This document shows positions 1-4,823 of a DNA stretch of 6,220 nt, one piece after another. The first letter of the stretch is position 1; the number at the start of each line of letters is the position of its first letter. Source of the stretch: Clostridia bacterium (GTDB lineage Bacteria > Bacillota > Clostridia > Oscillospirales > Acutalibacteraceae); NCBI GenBank assembly GCA_900755995.1, contig CAAEIM010000112.1, positions 1 through 6,220 on the forward strand, given 5' to 3'. The position numbers and the translations under genes are program-made. Under the pieces are notes generated by a model. The model saw only the letters and a list, made by a program, of their open reading frames with translations, made no database searches and was not told the DNA's origin.

Positions 1-549
1 AAGGTTAACGGTCAGCGGCTTTATGACCTCGCCAGACAGGGCAAGGAGGTTGAGCGCAAGCCGAGGAGGGTTACTGTTTACAGCCTTGAGCTTGAGCACT
101 TTGACGAGGAGTCGCAGAGCGGCACTCTGAGAATAAGCTGTTCAAAGGGCACATATATCCGCACTATAATAGACGACCTCGGCAGACTTCTCAATACAGG
201 GGCTGTTATGACTGCACTGTGCAGGGTATCAGCCTGCGGCTACTCGCTTGCTGACAGCATTACTCTTGAAAATGCAAGAGAGCTTGCGCAAAACGGCAGG
301 TTAGCCGAACATATTATGCAGACTGAGAGCCTTTTTGCAGGCTGTAAAAAAATCAGGGTAACTGACGCTCAGGCTAAGCGTTTTTCAAACGGCGGTGCGC
401 TCGATATGAGCAGAACTGCGCTTGCCAATGCAGAACAGTCTGATGGAGAAATTATAAGAGTAGGCGACAGGCAGGGCGGATTTTTAGGGTTAGCCCGAGT
501 GGACGCCGAGAGCGGTCAATTAAAAATTTACAAGCTGTTTTTAAGCTGA
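1..549 (+). CDS. truB: tRNA pseudouridine(55) synthase TruB, C-terminal part (5' end outside window)
   Basis: TruB converts U55 in the T-loop of tRNAs to pseudouridine in the cytoplasm. The frame is open from the first base, giving 182 residues of the C-terminal part, and it ends at TGA 547-549. It begins in the segment KVNGQRLYDLARQGKEVERK, typical of bacterial TruB just after the catalytic half. The family signature SKGTYIRTIIDDLG follows at about residues 48-61 of the visible part, then a C-terminal RNA-binding-like tail ending IYKLFLS. The catalytic Asp (GTLDP-type motif) lies upstream of the window and cannot be checked. The next gene starts 31 bases downstream on the same strand with no terminator between, so the three genes from here to 1260 are probably one operon. 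The family call is from recognised motifs and is secure; completeness is unknown. Confidence 0.93.
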   Translation, partial: KVNGQRLYDLARQGKEVERKPRRVTVYSLELEHFDEESQSGTLRISCSKGTYIRTIIDDLGRLLNTGAVMTALCRVSACGYSLADSITLENARELAQNGRLAEHIMQTESLFAGCKKIRVTDAQAKRFSNGGALDMSRTALANAEQSDGEIIRVGDRQGGFLGLARVDAESGQLKIYKLFLS

Positions 550-580
550 TTATTCAGCACAATTTATCAGGAGAATGAAT

Positions 581-736
581 ATGGAAGATATAAAACTTTG
601 TCCGTTTTGCGAAAGCCCGATGATGATTATTGATGACGAAAAGTGCGGGGAAGAGCCGTACCTTGAGTGTTCAAACTGTGGACTTCGCTTTAAAATTGAG
701 GGTTTTGACGAAAAGCCCATGGAGATTATAAAATGA
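581..736 (+). CDS. Small zinc-ribbon protein (51 aa)
   Basis: This 51-residue protein has a knuckle at residues 7-10 (CPFC) and a second pair at CSNCG (about residues 30-34), the arrangement of a four-cysteine zinc ribbon. It resembles the short Lar-like/zinc-ribbon proteins common in Clostridia and their phages, but no specific function can be assigned. The ATG at 581 is preferred over an in-frame ATG at 575 because AGGAG at 569-573 lies 7 bases from 581 and directly abuts 575. Its last codons overlap the next gene as ATGA (733-736), which suggests translational coupling with the cysteine hydrolase. It could be a metal-binding adaptor or nucleic-acid-binding protein; that is a guess from fold only. 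Confidence 0.8.
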   Translation: MEDIKLCPFCESPMMIIDDEKCGEEPYLECSNCGLRFKIEGFDEKPMEIIK

Positions 737-1260
737 AAAAATGTTTGATTGTGGTTGATTATCAAGTCGATTTTGTAACGGGCACTCTCGGCTTTGAGGG
801 GGCAAAGGCACTTGAGCCGATAATATCCGAAAAAATTGAAGCCAACAGGGCTGACGGAGCAGATATAATATTCACTCTCGATACACATCAAAGCGATTAC
901 CTCAAAACCTTTGAGGGCAGAGTACTGCCTGTTGAGCACTGCATTGAGTACACCGAGGGGCACAGGCTCTACGGCAAAATCGAAAATGCGGTCAAGCAGG
1001 GAGATAAAATCTTCAAAAAATGTACCTACGGCTCTGAGGCACTTTTTGATTACCTGCGCAGGAGTGATTACAAGCAGATTGAGTTGTGCGGACTTGTGTC
1101 GAATATTTGCGTACTTTCAAATGCTGTGCTTGCAAAAACTGCTTTGCCCGAGGCGGAGATAATTGTGGACAGCTCGGCTACCGCCTCCAACGACCCCAAT
1201 CTCAACAGCTCCGCCCTCGCCGTTATGAGAGGGCTTGGCTTTTCCGTTTTGAGCAGATAG
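733..1260 (+). CDS. Nicotinamidase-like cysteine hydrolase (isochorismatase superfamily)
   Basis: The 175-residue length suits the isochorismatase-like fold. The expected nicotinamidase residues are visible: catalytic Asp9 (VVDYQVDF), Lys96 (FKKCTYGS) and Cys126 (VSNICVLSNA), plus candidate metal ligands Asp50, His52 and His69 in LDTH...LPVEHC. The LPVEHCIEYTEGH segment matches the Clostridia branch of nicotinamidase-related enzymes, which would deamidate nicotinamide to nicotinate for NAD salvage. The usual DWH motif of classical PncA is DTH here, so another small amide substrate is possible. The ATG overlaps the stop of the zinc-ribbon gene (ATGA), and GGAG at 721-724 could serve as ribosome site. 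No strong intrinsic terminator follows directly; the downstream region holds repeats and hairpins instead. Family is confident, substrate is not. Confidence 0.88.
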   Translation: MKKCLIVVDYQVDFVTGTLGFEGAKALEPIISEKIEANRADGADIIFTLDTHQSDYLKTFEGRVLPVEHCIEYTEGHRLYGKIENAVKQGDKIFKKCTYGSEALFDYLRRSDYKQIELCGLVSNICVLSNAVLAKTALPEAEIIVDSSATASNDPNLNSSALAVMRGLGFSVLSR

Positions 1261-1263
1261 TAT

Positions 1264-1350
1264 GGTTTAATTCAGAGCTTTTATGCCCGAAAATTTTTTA
1301 GCCCGAGCACACAGTGCGGTTTAATTCAGAATTTTTTATGCCCGAAAATT
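1264..1350. repeat. Pair of ~32-base direct repeats after the hydrolase gene
   Basis: Copy 1 is 1264-1295 and copy 2 is 1318-1350. Both begin GGTTTAATTCAGA and end TTTTATGCCCGAAAATT, differing by one indel and one or two bases in the middle. They are separated by 22 bases that carry another GCCCGA and a small GCAC/GTGC hairpin. No coding potential is seen. They could be a recent local duplication, a regulatory tandem site, or part of a genome-wide intergenic repeat. Confidence 0.75.
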
Positions 1351-1400
1351 ACTTTTATAAAACCGATACTACCCATATAGAGTTTTTACTTAATAAGAAA

Positions 1401-1486
1401 TTGTTCGGTGACGGTCGGGCACGATAGCGTATATTTATACGATACTGTCTGCCCGAATAGGTGATTGCTCAGTGACTATCGGGCAC
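1401..1486. repeat. GCCCGA/TCGGGC hairpin cluster with two competing stems
   Basis: Two direct copies, 1401-1422 and 1465-1486, match at 18 of 22 positions (TTGYTCRGTGAC..TCGGGCAC). Between them GCCCGA at 1451-1456 can pair either with TCGGGC 1415-1420, closing a long bulged hairpin with the inner stem CGTATA/TATACG (1428-1441), or with TCGGGC 1479-1484 together with TAG/CTA. The two foldings exclude each other. Neither stem is followed by a T-tract, so a simple terminator is unlikely. With the GCCCGA copies at 1285, 1301 and 1340, six copies of this hexamer (either strand) occur within 200 bases. Function is unknown. Confidence 0.65.
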
Positions 1487-1584
1487 AGAACTCTTGATTT
1501 TCGGCTTTAAATCGGCAGAAAATATGCAGAAATACTGCAATATAACGAAAAATTAAAAAATTCGGAAAAATTTAAAAAAAGTAT

Positions 1585-1613
1585 TTGAAATTCTCAGAAA
1601 TATGTGATATAAT
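1585..1613 (+). promoter_or_regulatory. Sigma-A promoter of tRNA-Thr
   Basis: The -35 box TTGAAA (1585-1590) is followed by a 17-bp spacer and the consensus -10 box TATAAT (1608-1613), with TGA just before it as an extended -10. The predicted start is near 1620, about 24 bases before the tRNA. The upstream flank (1540-1584) is very A/T-rich with A-runs, like an UP element. This promoter makes the tRNA gene independent of the upstream operon. Confidence 0.85.
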
Positions 1614-1643
1614 ATTAGTGTTGTGACAACGTAAATTAAATAT

Positions 1644-1719
1644 GCTGATATAGCTCAGGAGGTAGAGTGCGTCCTTGGTAAGGACGAGGTCACGGGTTCA
1701 AATCCCGTTATCAGCTCCA
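1644..1719 (+). tRNA. tRNA-Thr(GGU)
   Basis: A full cloverleaf can be drawn. The acceptor GCTGATA pairs with TATCAGC (1709-1715), the D arm is GCTC/GAGT, and the anticodon stem CGTCC/GGACG encloses loop TTGGTAA with anticodon GGT at 1677-1679. The T arm is ACGGG/CCCGT with loop TTCAAAT, the discriminator is T, and CCA is encoded at 1717-1719. It decodes ACC (and ACU by wobble). The gene is intact although it probably flanks an integrated element, as expected when integration rebuilds the 3' end of the target tRNA. Confidence 0.95.
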
Positions 1720-1720
1720 A
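1691..1720. other. Probable integration (att) core in the 3' end of tRNA-Thr
   Basis: A tyrosine integrase gene reads towards this tRNA and ends about 200 bases away, the common layout where the integrase uses the T-arm and 3' end of a tRNA as attB. The core limits are inferred; only one copy of the sequence is present in this window, so the partner attR must lie to the right of 6220. Without the second copy the exact core cannot be fixed. Confidence 0.4.
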
Positions 1721-1722
1721 CA

Positions 1723-1773
1723 AAAACCGCATTACCAAGCCATTTTTCAGGTTTTGGGTGCGGTTTTGTTTTT
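1723..1773 (+). terminator. Intrinsic terminator of tRNA-Thr
   Basis: AAAACCGCA (1723-1731) pairs perfectly with TGCGGTTTT (1759-1767). Inner pairing of CCAA/TTGG and CC/GG lengthens the stem, and a T-run (1769-1773) follows one G. It starts four bases after the CCA end. Whether it is chromosomal or was brought in by the element cannot be decided from one junction. Confidence 0.8.
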
Positions 1774-1796
1774 GCTTATGTAGAATTATAACGCCG

Positions 1797-1852
1797 CTTT
1801 GGGGTTTATTTGGGGTTTATTGCTTTTAAAATCTATCTTTCGGGGGTTTATT
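1797..1852. repeat. Three phased GGGGTTTATT repeats, probable integrase arm-binding sites
   Basis: GGGGTTTATT occurs at 1801-1810, 1812-1821 and 1843-1852, each preceded by a T-rich CTTT, ATTT or TTTCG flank. The starts are 11 and 31 bases apart, about one and three helical turns, so the sites face the same side of the DNA. They lie between the tRNA and the 3' end of the integrase gene, where arm-type direct repeats bound by the N-terminal domain of such integrases are found. The role is inferred from position and phasing. Confidence 0.6.
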
Positions 1853-1877
1853 CCGCTGCGTTGCCGTAAATAATTAT

Positions 1878-1914
1878 AGCCGTGTACTCGTTATTGTCCT
1901 GTGAGTACACGGCT
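1878..1914 (-). terminator. Long hairpin just after the integrase stop
   Basis: AGCCGTGTACTC (1878-1889) and GAGTACACGGCT (1903-1914) form a perfect 12-bp stem with a 13-base loop, four bases beyond the integrase stop codon. On the minus strand it is followed by an A/T-rich tail (ATAATTATTT), an imperfect T-tract; on the plus strand TTT follows. It probably ends the leftward repressor-integrase transcript and shields the element from tRNA read-through in the other direction. Confidence 0.7.
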
Positions 1915-1918
1915 TTTG

Positions 1919-3106
1919 CTATGCGTGTTTGCGATTTGTATTCAATAGGGTTTCAAAGGTATTTGCCGCTTGCTTTTCTGCCTCTTCCACAGCGTGCACA
2001 TAGCGGTTTGTTGTCTTTAGCTGTGCGTGCCCAAGCCTTGTTGCAACATTCTTTATATTTGTGCCGTTGCTTAGCAGGAGTGTTGCCGAGGTGTGGCGCA
2101 GTGCGTGAAACTTTTTATGTTCAAGTCCTGCACGCTTTAGAAATCTTGTAAACTGCAATGTCGGAGTTGTGGGGTACATTGCTTTACCGTCTGCCTGCGT
2201 GAATATCCAGTTATCACCCTGCCAACGGTCACCGAGCAATAGCTGTGTCTGCGCCTGCTCTGCTCTGAACTGTCTGAGCATTGCAAGGCAATAGGGCGGC
2301 AACATAATTGTGCGGCTCTTGCCTGTTTTTGTTGTTTTACTTTTTATTTCACTGTCACCCGTCAGCTTGTAATTACTGCGGCTCACGGTCAGAATACCCG
2401 TTTTATAATCAATATCAGACCATTTAAGCCCCACAAGCTCACCACGACGGCAGCCTGTATTTAATGCAAGATGTATTAGTAATTTGAATTGCAGCGGCTC
2501 AGCCTCTAATTTTTCAAGCATTATATTCAATTCCTCTTGCGTGAATATGTCCGTTGCCTGCTCCTCTACCTTTGGCAGCGTTATTCTGTCGCTGTCGGCA
2601 GGATTTACACCGATAAGCCCGAGCTTGTACGCACTGTGCAACACCGATTGCACCATTGTATAGTACCTGTGAATTGTGGAAGATGTCAGCTTGCCCTCTT
2701 TGCCGTCAAAGTGCGTTGTGCGCTCTTCAAGGGCGTTTACAAAGCGTTGTATGTGTAAGGGCTTGATATCCTTTAGTTTGAGGTGTCCGAGCATTGGCAC
2801 AATGCAGATGTCGAGCATACGGCAGTATTTTTCATACACAACAGGGGAGAGCCTGTGCTTTGCGCTTTCAAGATATATCGGAACATAGTCGGCAAGCTTC
2901 ATTCTGCCGTCTGTGCCGACAGTACCGTTGTTGCACTGTTCCTCAAACAGTACCGCCTGCCGCTGCACTTCCTTTTCAATCTGCTTTGCGGTCATTTTTT
3001 CGTCGGGGGTATAGGTCATACGGCGGCGCAGCTGCTTGCCGTTGATGTCATAGCCGCAGCACACCGTTATGCGGTAGGAATTACCACGCTTTTCTATTGT
3101 TGCCAT
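1919..3106 (-). CDS. int: Tyrosine site-specific integrase
   Basis: This 395-residue recombinase cuts and joins DNA at the att sites to insert or release the element. Residues 1-60 are a basic arm-DNA-binding domain (KRGNSYRITVCCGYDINGKQ), about 70-165 a core-binding SAM-like domain, and about 185-385 the catalytic domain. All catalytic residues are visible: Arg220 (TGCRRGE), Lys260 (TKTGKSRTI), His334 and Arg337 (HALRHT), His360 (LGH) and the nucleophile Tyr369 (TNRYVH). Its ATG at 3106 follows the repressor TAA directly, with AAAGGCGGTGA as ribosome site inside the end of the repressor gene, so the two are co-transcribed and probably coupled. The gene is complete and looks active. Its 3' end points to tRNA-Thr, its likely target. 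Confidence 0.96.
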   Translation of the reverse strand: MATIEKRGNSYRITVCCGYDINGKQLRRRMTYTPDEKMTAKQIEKEVQRQAVLFEEQCNNGTVGTDGRMKLADYVPIYLESAKHRLSPVVYEKYCRMLDICIVPMLGHLKLKDIKPLHIQRFVNALEERTTHFDGKEGKLTSSTIHRYYTMVQSVLHSAYKLGLIGVNPADSDRITLPKVEEQATDIFTQEELNIMLEKLEAEPLQFKLLIHLALNTGCRRGELVGLKWSDIDYKTGILTVSRSNYKLTGDSEIKSKTTKTGKSRTIMLPPYCLAMLRQFRAEQAQTQLLLGDRWQGDNWIFTQADGKAMYPTTPTLQFTRFLKRAGLEHKKFHALRHTSATLLLSNGTNIKNVATRLGHAQLKTTNRYVHAVEEAEKQAANTFETLLNTNRKHA

Positions 3107-3796
3107 TTAATCACCGCCTTTCAGATAAATTTGTTTTGATGATTTTATATAGTCTGTTATTTCTGAAATAAAAACACTGTCTAACAGTTTATCGGAATGA
3201 ATTGGTTTAATGCTTGCATTGTATATCATCTCATCAGAACCGATAAAGTGTGTGTGCAATTCGTTACTGTTTTTCATAAAATTTATAAGCTCAGTTTCTG
3301 CATCTTCATAAGAATTGTATATTCTCCCTGTTGATGTAACAAATAACCGTTGCTTGTTTTCTCCATTGCTATTGTACGAATAGAATTTTTCGAGTAAATG
3401 AAATAAATTTTCGTTGTACTTCTCAACATTTTCTTTTACATCAAAATTTATCTCTTTAATCAGGAAATCAATTATTTTATTATCCTCAGGACGGTGTAAT
3501 AACAATTTGTTAAGTATATTTACCGCCTCATCAGAAAGCCCTGTATAATCGCAAATATACCTTAAATCTTTGTCTGTTGTTTCTGCATTGGTAACGCCTA
3601 ATAAGTAATCGGTAGTAACGCCGTATTTTTTTGCAAGCATTACAAGGCTTTTGTAATCAGGGGAACGCCTGCCGCATTCATAATTTGTGATTGTAACCCT
3701 GCTGCATTGCAAATATTCTGCAATTTCTTCTTGCGTATATTTGCTTTTTATTCTTGCAGCGGCAAGCCTTTTTGATAATATTTCATTTTGTGACAT
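3107..3796 (-). CDS. XRE/cI-like repressor
   Basis: The 229-residue protein carries an N-terminal lambda-repressor-type helix-turn-helix: about residues 5-66 with TQEEIAEYLQ as helix 2 and SRVTITNYE as recognition helix, ending in the usual TTDYLLG. The C-terminal part (about 100-229) is not recognised and shows no S24 peptidase signature, so RecA-driven self-cleavage is not supported. The ATG at 3796 is chosen because AGGAG lies at 3809-3813 (12 bases, a little long) and because the upstream extension to 3997 would run through the promoters and operator. The coding region looks clearly more A/T-rich than the integrase. It is the likely master switch of the element, acting at the palindrome 3897-3913 and shutting or tuning both face-to-face promoters. 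Confidence 0.88.
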   Translation of the reverse strand: MSQNEILSKRLAAARIKSKYTQEEIAEYLQCSRVTITNYECGRRSPDYKSLVMLAKKYGVTTDYLLGVTNAETTDKDLRYICDYTGLSDEAVNILNKLLLHRPEDNKIIDFLIKEINFDVKENVEKYNENLFHLLEKFYSYNSNGENKQRLFVTSTGRIYNSYEDAETELINFMKNSNELHTHFIGSDEMIYNASIKPIHSDKLLDSVFISEITDYIKSSKQIYLKGGD

Positions 3797-3860
3797 ATAT
3801 TTATTTTTCTCCTTTGATGTATCTTTTCGTTTACAATTAGAATAAATGTTACTTTTTGTG

Positions 3861-3889
3861 TTGACAAACCACATTGAAACAATTACAAT
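3861..3889 (+). promoter_or_regulatory. Rightward promoter of the Cro-like/xis/rep operon
   Basis: TTGACA (3861-3866), a 17-bp spacer and TACAAT (3884-3889) form a near-consensus sigma-A promoter. The predicted start near 3896 falls at the left edge of the 17-bp palindrome. No comparable rightward promoter was found further down, so it may drive all genes to about 5773. Its -35 flank (GTTGACAAACCACA, 3860-3873) is nearly mirrored at the -35 of the opposing promoter. Confidence 0.85.
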
Positions 3890-3896
3890 GAAAGTA

Positions 3897-3913
3897 AACA
3901 AAGTGACTTTGTT
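3897..3913. promoter_or_regulatory. 17-bp perfect palindromic operator
   Basis: AACAAAGT-G-ACTTTGTT is a perfect 8-1-8 inverted repeat. It spans the predicted start points of both opposing promoters, so a bound dimer would block both or choose between them. The XRE repressor or the Cro-like protein is the likely binder; this is inferred from position and symmetry. Confidence 0.75.
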
Positions 3914-3919
3914 GTTATT

Positions 3920-3948
3920 ATAATAACCGTTTTGTGTGGCAATGTCAA
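3920..3948 (-). promoter_or_regulatory. Leftward promoter of the repressor-integrase operon
   Basis: On the minus strand TTGACA (3948-3943), a 17-bp spacer and TATTAT (3925-3920) form a strong promoter; TATAAT three bases further (3922-3917) is an alternative -10 with a long spacer. The start is predicted around 3911-3913, inside the palindrome. The leftward leader to the repressor ATG is then about 115 bases. The promoter faces the rightward one, so the two polymerases collide. Confidence 0.8.
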
Positions 3949-3977
3949 CTAATTTACACAAGAAAGGAAAAAATAAA

Positions 3978-4196
3978 ATGAAAGCAAACAAAGACATCAG
4001 AGCCTACGCATTGAGCAAAGATGTATGTATCTTTGAAATTGCGAAAGCGTTAGGAATTTTTAAGACATCAATGTCAAGAAAACTCAGCAAGGAACTTTCA
4101 GAGAGCGAGAAAAACCGCATTATTAAAGCCATTGACGATATAGCGGAAAGCAAAGCCGCTGCAACGGATAATAAAAGCGGTGCCGTATGCGCCTGA
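3978..4196 (+). CDS. Cro-like small DNA-binding protein
   Basis: This 72-residue protein is the first gene of the rightward operon. A helix-turn-helix-like stretch is visible at about residues 18-42 (FEIAKALGIFKTSMSRKLSK), followed by a helical segment ESEKNRIIKAIDDIAE; this is a short phage/plasmid regulator type common in Clostridia elements. AAGGA at 3964-3968, 9 bases from the ATG, fixes the start; a longer frame from 3936 lacks a ribosome site. Being opposite a cI-like repressor across a shared operator, it probably acts like Cro. The exact family is not named and its DNA site is not shown. Confidence 0.75.
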   Translation: MKANKDIRAYALSKDVCIFEIAKALGIFKTSMSRKLSKELSESEKNRIIKAIDDIAESKAAATDNKSGAVCA

Positions 4197-4241
4197 TAAA
4201 TCAAACGCAGCGGCAAAATGCAGTCAAATGCACAATAGCGC

Positions 4242-4285
4242 ACAAAATAAAACGCCGTTTGAAGTACGCCAATACCTCAAACGGC
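4242..4285 (-). terminator. Terminator of the first antisense RNA
   Basis: GCCGTTTGA (4254-4262) and TCAAACGGC (4277-4285) form a perfect 9-bp stem with a 14-base loop. On the minus strand the stem is followed by GTTTTATTTTG; on the plus strand it is followed by TAAAGCC, not a T-tract. It therefore terminates leftward, not rightward, transcription, leaving the operon mRNA open. Confidence 0.65.
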
Positions 4286-4324
4286 TAAAGCCAAAAACAA
4301 ACACAGAAAAAAGTTTACGGCTTT
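4242..4324 (-). ncRNA. Predicted ~80-nt antisense RNA between Cro-like and excisionase-like genes
   Basis: A near-consensus minus-strand promoter (4359-4331) predicts a start near 4324. The RNA would run through a GCCGTTTGA/TCAAACGGC hairpin (4254-4285) and end in the T-rich tail GTTTTATTTTG (4253-4243). Its 5' part can also form an AAAGCC/GGCTTT stem (4324-4319 with 4292-4287). No open frame of note is present on that strand. It is complementary to the rightward operon mRNA upstream of the excisionase-like gene, so it may control that mRNA in cis, or act in trans. It is predicted from sequence only. Confidence 0.6.
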
Positions 4325-4330
4325 GATGTG

Positions 4331-4359
4331 ATTATATCATTTTTCAGCTGAGTTGTAAA
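4331..4359 (-). promoter_or_regulatory. Promoter of the first antisense RNA
   Basis: On the minus strand TTTACA (4359-4354), a 17-bp spacer and the consensus TATAAT (4336-4331) with extended -10 TGA. A small palindrome TGAT-TAT-ATCA (4329-4339) is centred on the -10, and GTTTAC/GTAAAC (4313-4318, 4355-4360) frames the promoter, either of which could be a regulator site. No equal promoter is seen on the plus strand here. Confidence 0.75.
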
Positions 4360-4375
4360 CGGAAAGGTTAAAGAA

Positions 4376-4639
4376 ATGTCAAAGCTTGCAAGAATGCGCA
4401 CTCTTGACGAGTGTTACACGGAGATAAAGAGAATGGACGAGAACACCGCCATATCAAAATACTACATCAGACAGCTTGCATTATCAGGGAAAATCCCCGT
4501 TGTGATGTGCGGCAGAAAGCGGCTGATAAACCTTGACGGCTTGATTGAATACATTTCAAGCTATGGCAATACCGCTGCGCCTGATGTTATCCCATACGGA
4601 TATACAGGCAACTTTATACAGAATAAGCCGAATAAATAA
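4376..4639 (+). CDS. Excisionase-like winged-helix protein
   Basis: This 87-residue protein has the layout of Clostridia excisionase-like DNA-binding proteins: MRTLDECYTEIKRMDENTAIS (about 7-27) leads into a MerR/Xis-type helix-turn-helix ISKYYIRQLALSGKIPVVMCGRKRLINLDGLIEYIS (about 26-61), where the GRKRLIN turn is the wing. The C-terminal 25 residues are unrecognised. GGAAAGG at 4361-4367 lies 8 bases before the ATG. In an element with a tyrosine integrase it would bend att DNA to favour excision; it might instead be a transcription regulator. The stop codon sits only four bases before the antisense-RNA terminator stem of the rep leader. Confidence 0.78.
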   Translation: MSKLARMRTLDECYTEIKRMDENTAISKYYIRQLALSGKIPVVMCGRKRLINLDGLIEYISSYGNTAAPDVIPYGYTGNFIQNKPNK

Positions 4640-4671
4640 AAACCTCGTCCGATACACCACATCAGACGAGG
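4631..4671 (-). terminator. Terminator of the countertranscript RNA
   Basis: CCTCGTC (4643-4649) pairs with GACGAGG (4665-4671), extended after one C-A mismatch by GAT/ATC, with loop ACACCAC. On the minus strand the stem is followed by TTTTTATTTATT (4642-4631), a good T-tract; on the plus strand AACAAGCG follows, so it does not stop the operon. The same stem in the mRNA would be the antisense contact loop. Confidence 0.78.
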
Positions 4672-4700
4672 AACAAGCGAATATTTCCGCTCCAAACACT
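4635..4700 (-). ncRNA. Predicted ~65-nt countertranscript RNA to the rep leader
   Basis: A strong minus-strand promoter (4735-4707) predicts a start near 4700. The RNA would contain a small 5' stem AGCG/CGCT (4691-4688 with 4679-4676) and a long 3' stem (4671-4643), then TTTTTATTTATT. It lies wholly antisense to the segment between the excisionase-like stop and the rep attenuator. This matches antisense copy-control RNAs of Gram-positive plasmids (pT181, pIP501/pAMbeta1 types), which act by promoting premature termination of rep mRNA. The parallel is in layout; no sequence homology is claimed. Confidence 0.7.
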
Positions 4701-4765
4701 GATATTATTCTATCACTCGCAGCGGAAAAAGTCAAGAAAAAATGCGGTTTTTGTGCCGCTTTTTT
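4684..4765 (+). promoter_or_regulatory. Predicted transcription attenuator in the rep leader
   Basis: The stem GCGG (4744-4747)/CCGC (4756-4759), flanked by six A (4737-4742) and six T (4760-4765), is an intrinsic terminator in the rep direction. Upstream, TTTCCGCT (4684-4691) pairs perfectly with AGCGGAAA (4721-4728). The latter, with two more A, can instead pair with TTTTT and CCGCT (4748-4752, 4756-4760) in a bulged stem ending at the same T-run. The antisense RNA covers TTTCCGCT. This gives alternative folds that antisense binding could switch; the exact logic is not resolved, because the short GCGG/CCGC hairpin is compatible with the upstream stem. Confidence 0.6.
4707..4735 (-). promoter_or_regulatory. 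Promoter of the countertranscript RNA
   Basis: On the minus strand TTGACT (4735-4730), a 17-bp spacer and TAGAAT (4712-4707) preceded by TGA as extended -10. Five of six positions match consensus in each box. Such strength fits a constitutive antisense RNA in excess over the rep message. Confidence 0.8.
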
Positions 4766-4775
4766 CGGGCTTGTA

Positions 4776-4823
4776 TTCGGTATTAACAAGTCAACGGAAA
4801 CAGTATAACTACATACCGAAAGG
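4776..4823 (+). promoter_or_regulatory. Stem touching the rep ribosome site
   Basis: TTCGGTAT (4776-4783) and ATACCGAA (4813-4820) form a perfect 8-bp stem with a 29-base loop. The right arm includes the first bases of the ribosome site GAAAGG (4818-4823), which lies 7 bases from the rep ATG. It could reduce rep translation, or be a binding site for Rep itself; both are inferences. Confidence 0.5.

Noticed and set aside
1264..1486. CRISPR-like array
   Set aside because: Only two copies of each repeat type, unequal spacing and no cas genes; the units are hairpin-forming and not separated by regular spacers.
1882..3139. Several rightward frames opposite the integrase
   Set aside because: They are complementary shadows of a complete integrase with all catalytic residues; none has a ribosome site or recognisable domain.
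3797..3997. N-terminal extension of the repressor frame with a hydrophobic start, as if membrane-anchored
   Set aside because: It runs through both promoters and the palindromic operator and has no ribosome site; the ATG at 3796 with AGGAG upstream and a standard XRE start is better.
4004..4243. 79-residue leftward frame opposite the Cro-like gene, lying just beyond the end of the first antisense RNA
   Set aside because: The antisense RNA terminates before reaching it, no ribosome site is evident, and it mirrors a plausible gene.
4314..4340. Rightward promoter directly before the excisionase-like gene (TTTACG ... TATATC)
   Set aside because: The spacer would be only about 13 bases; the leftward promoter at the same place is far better.
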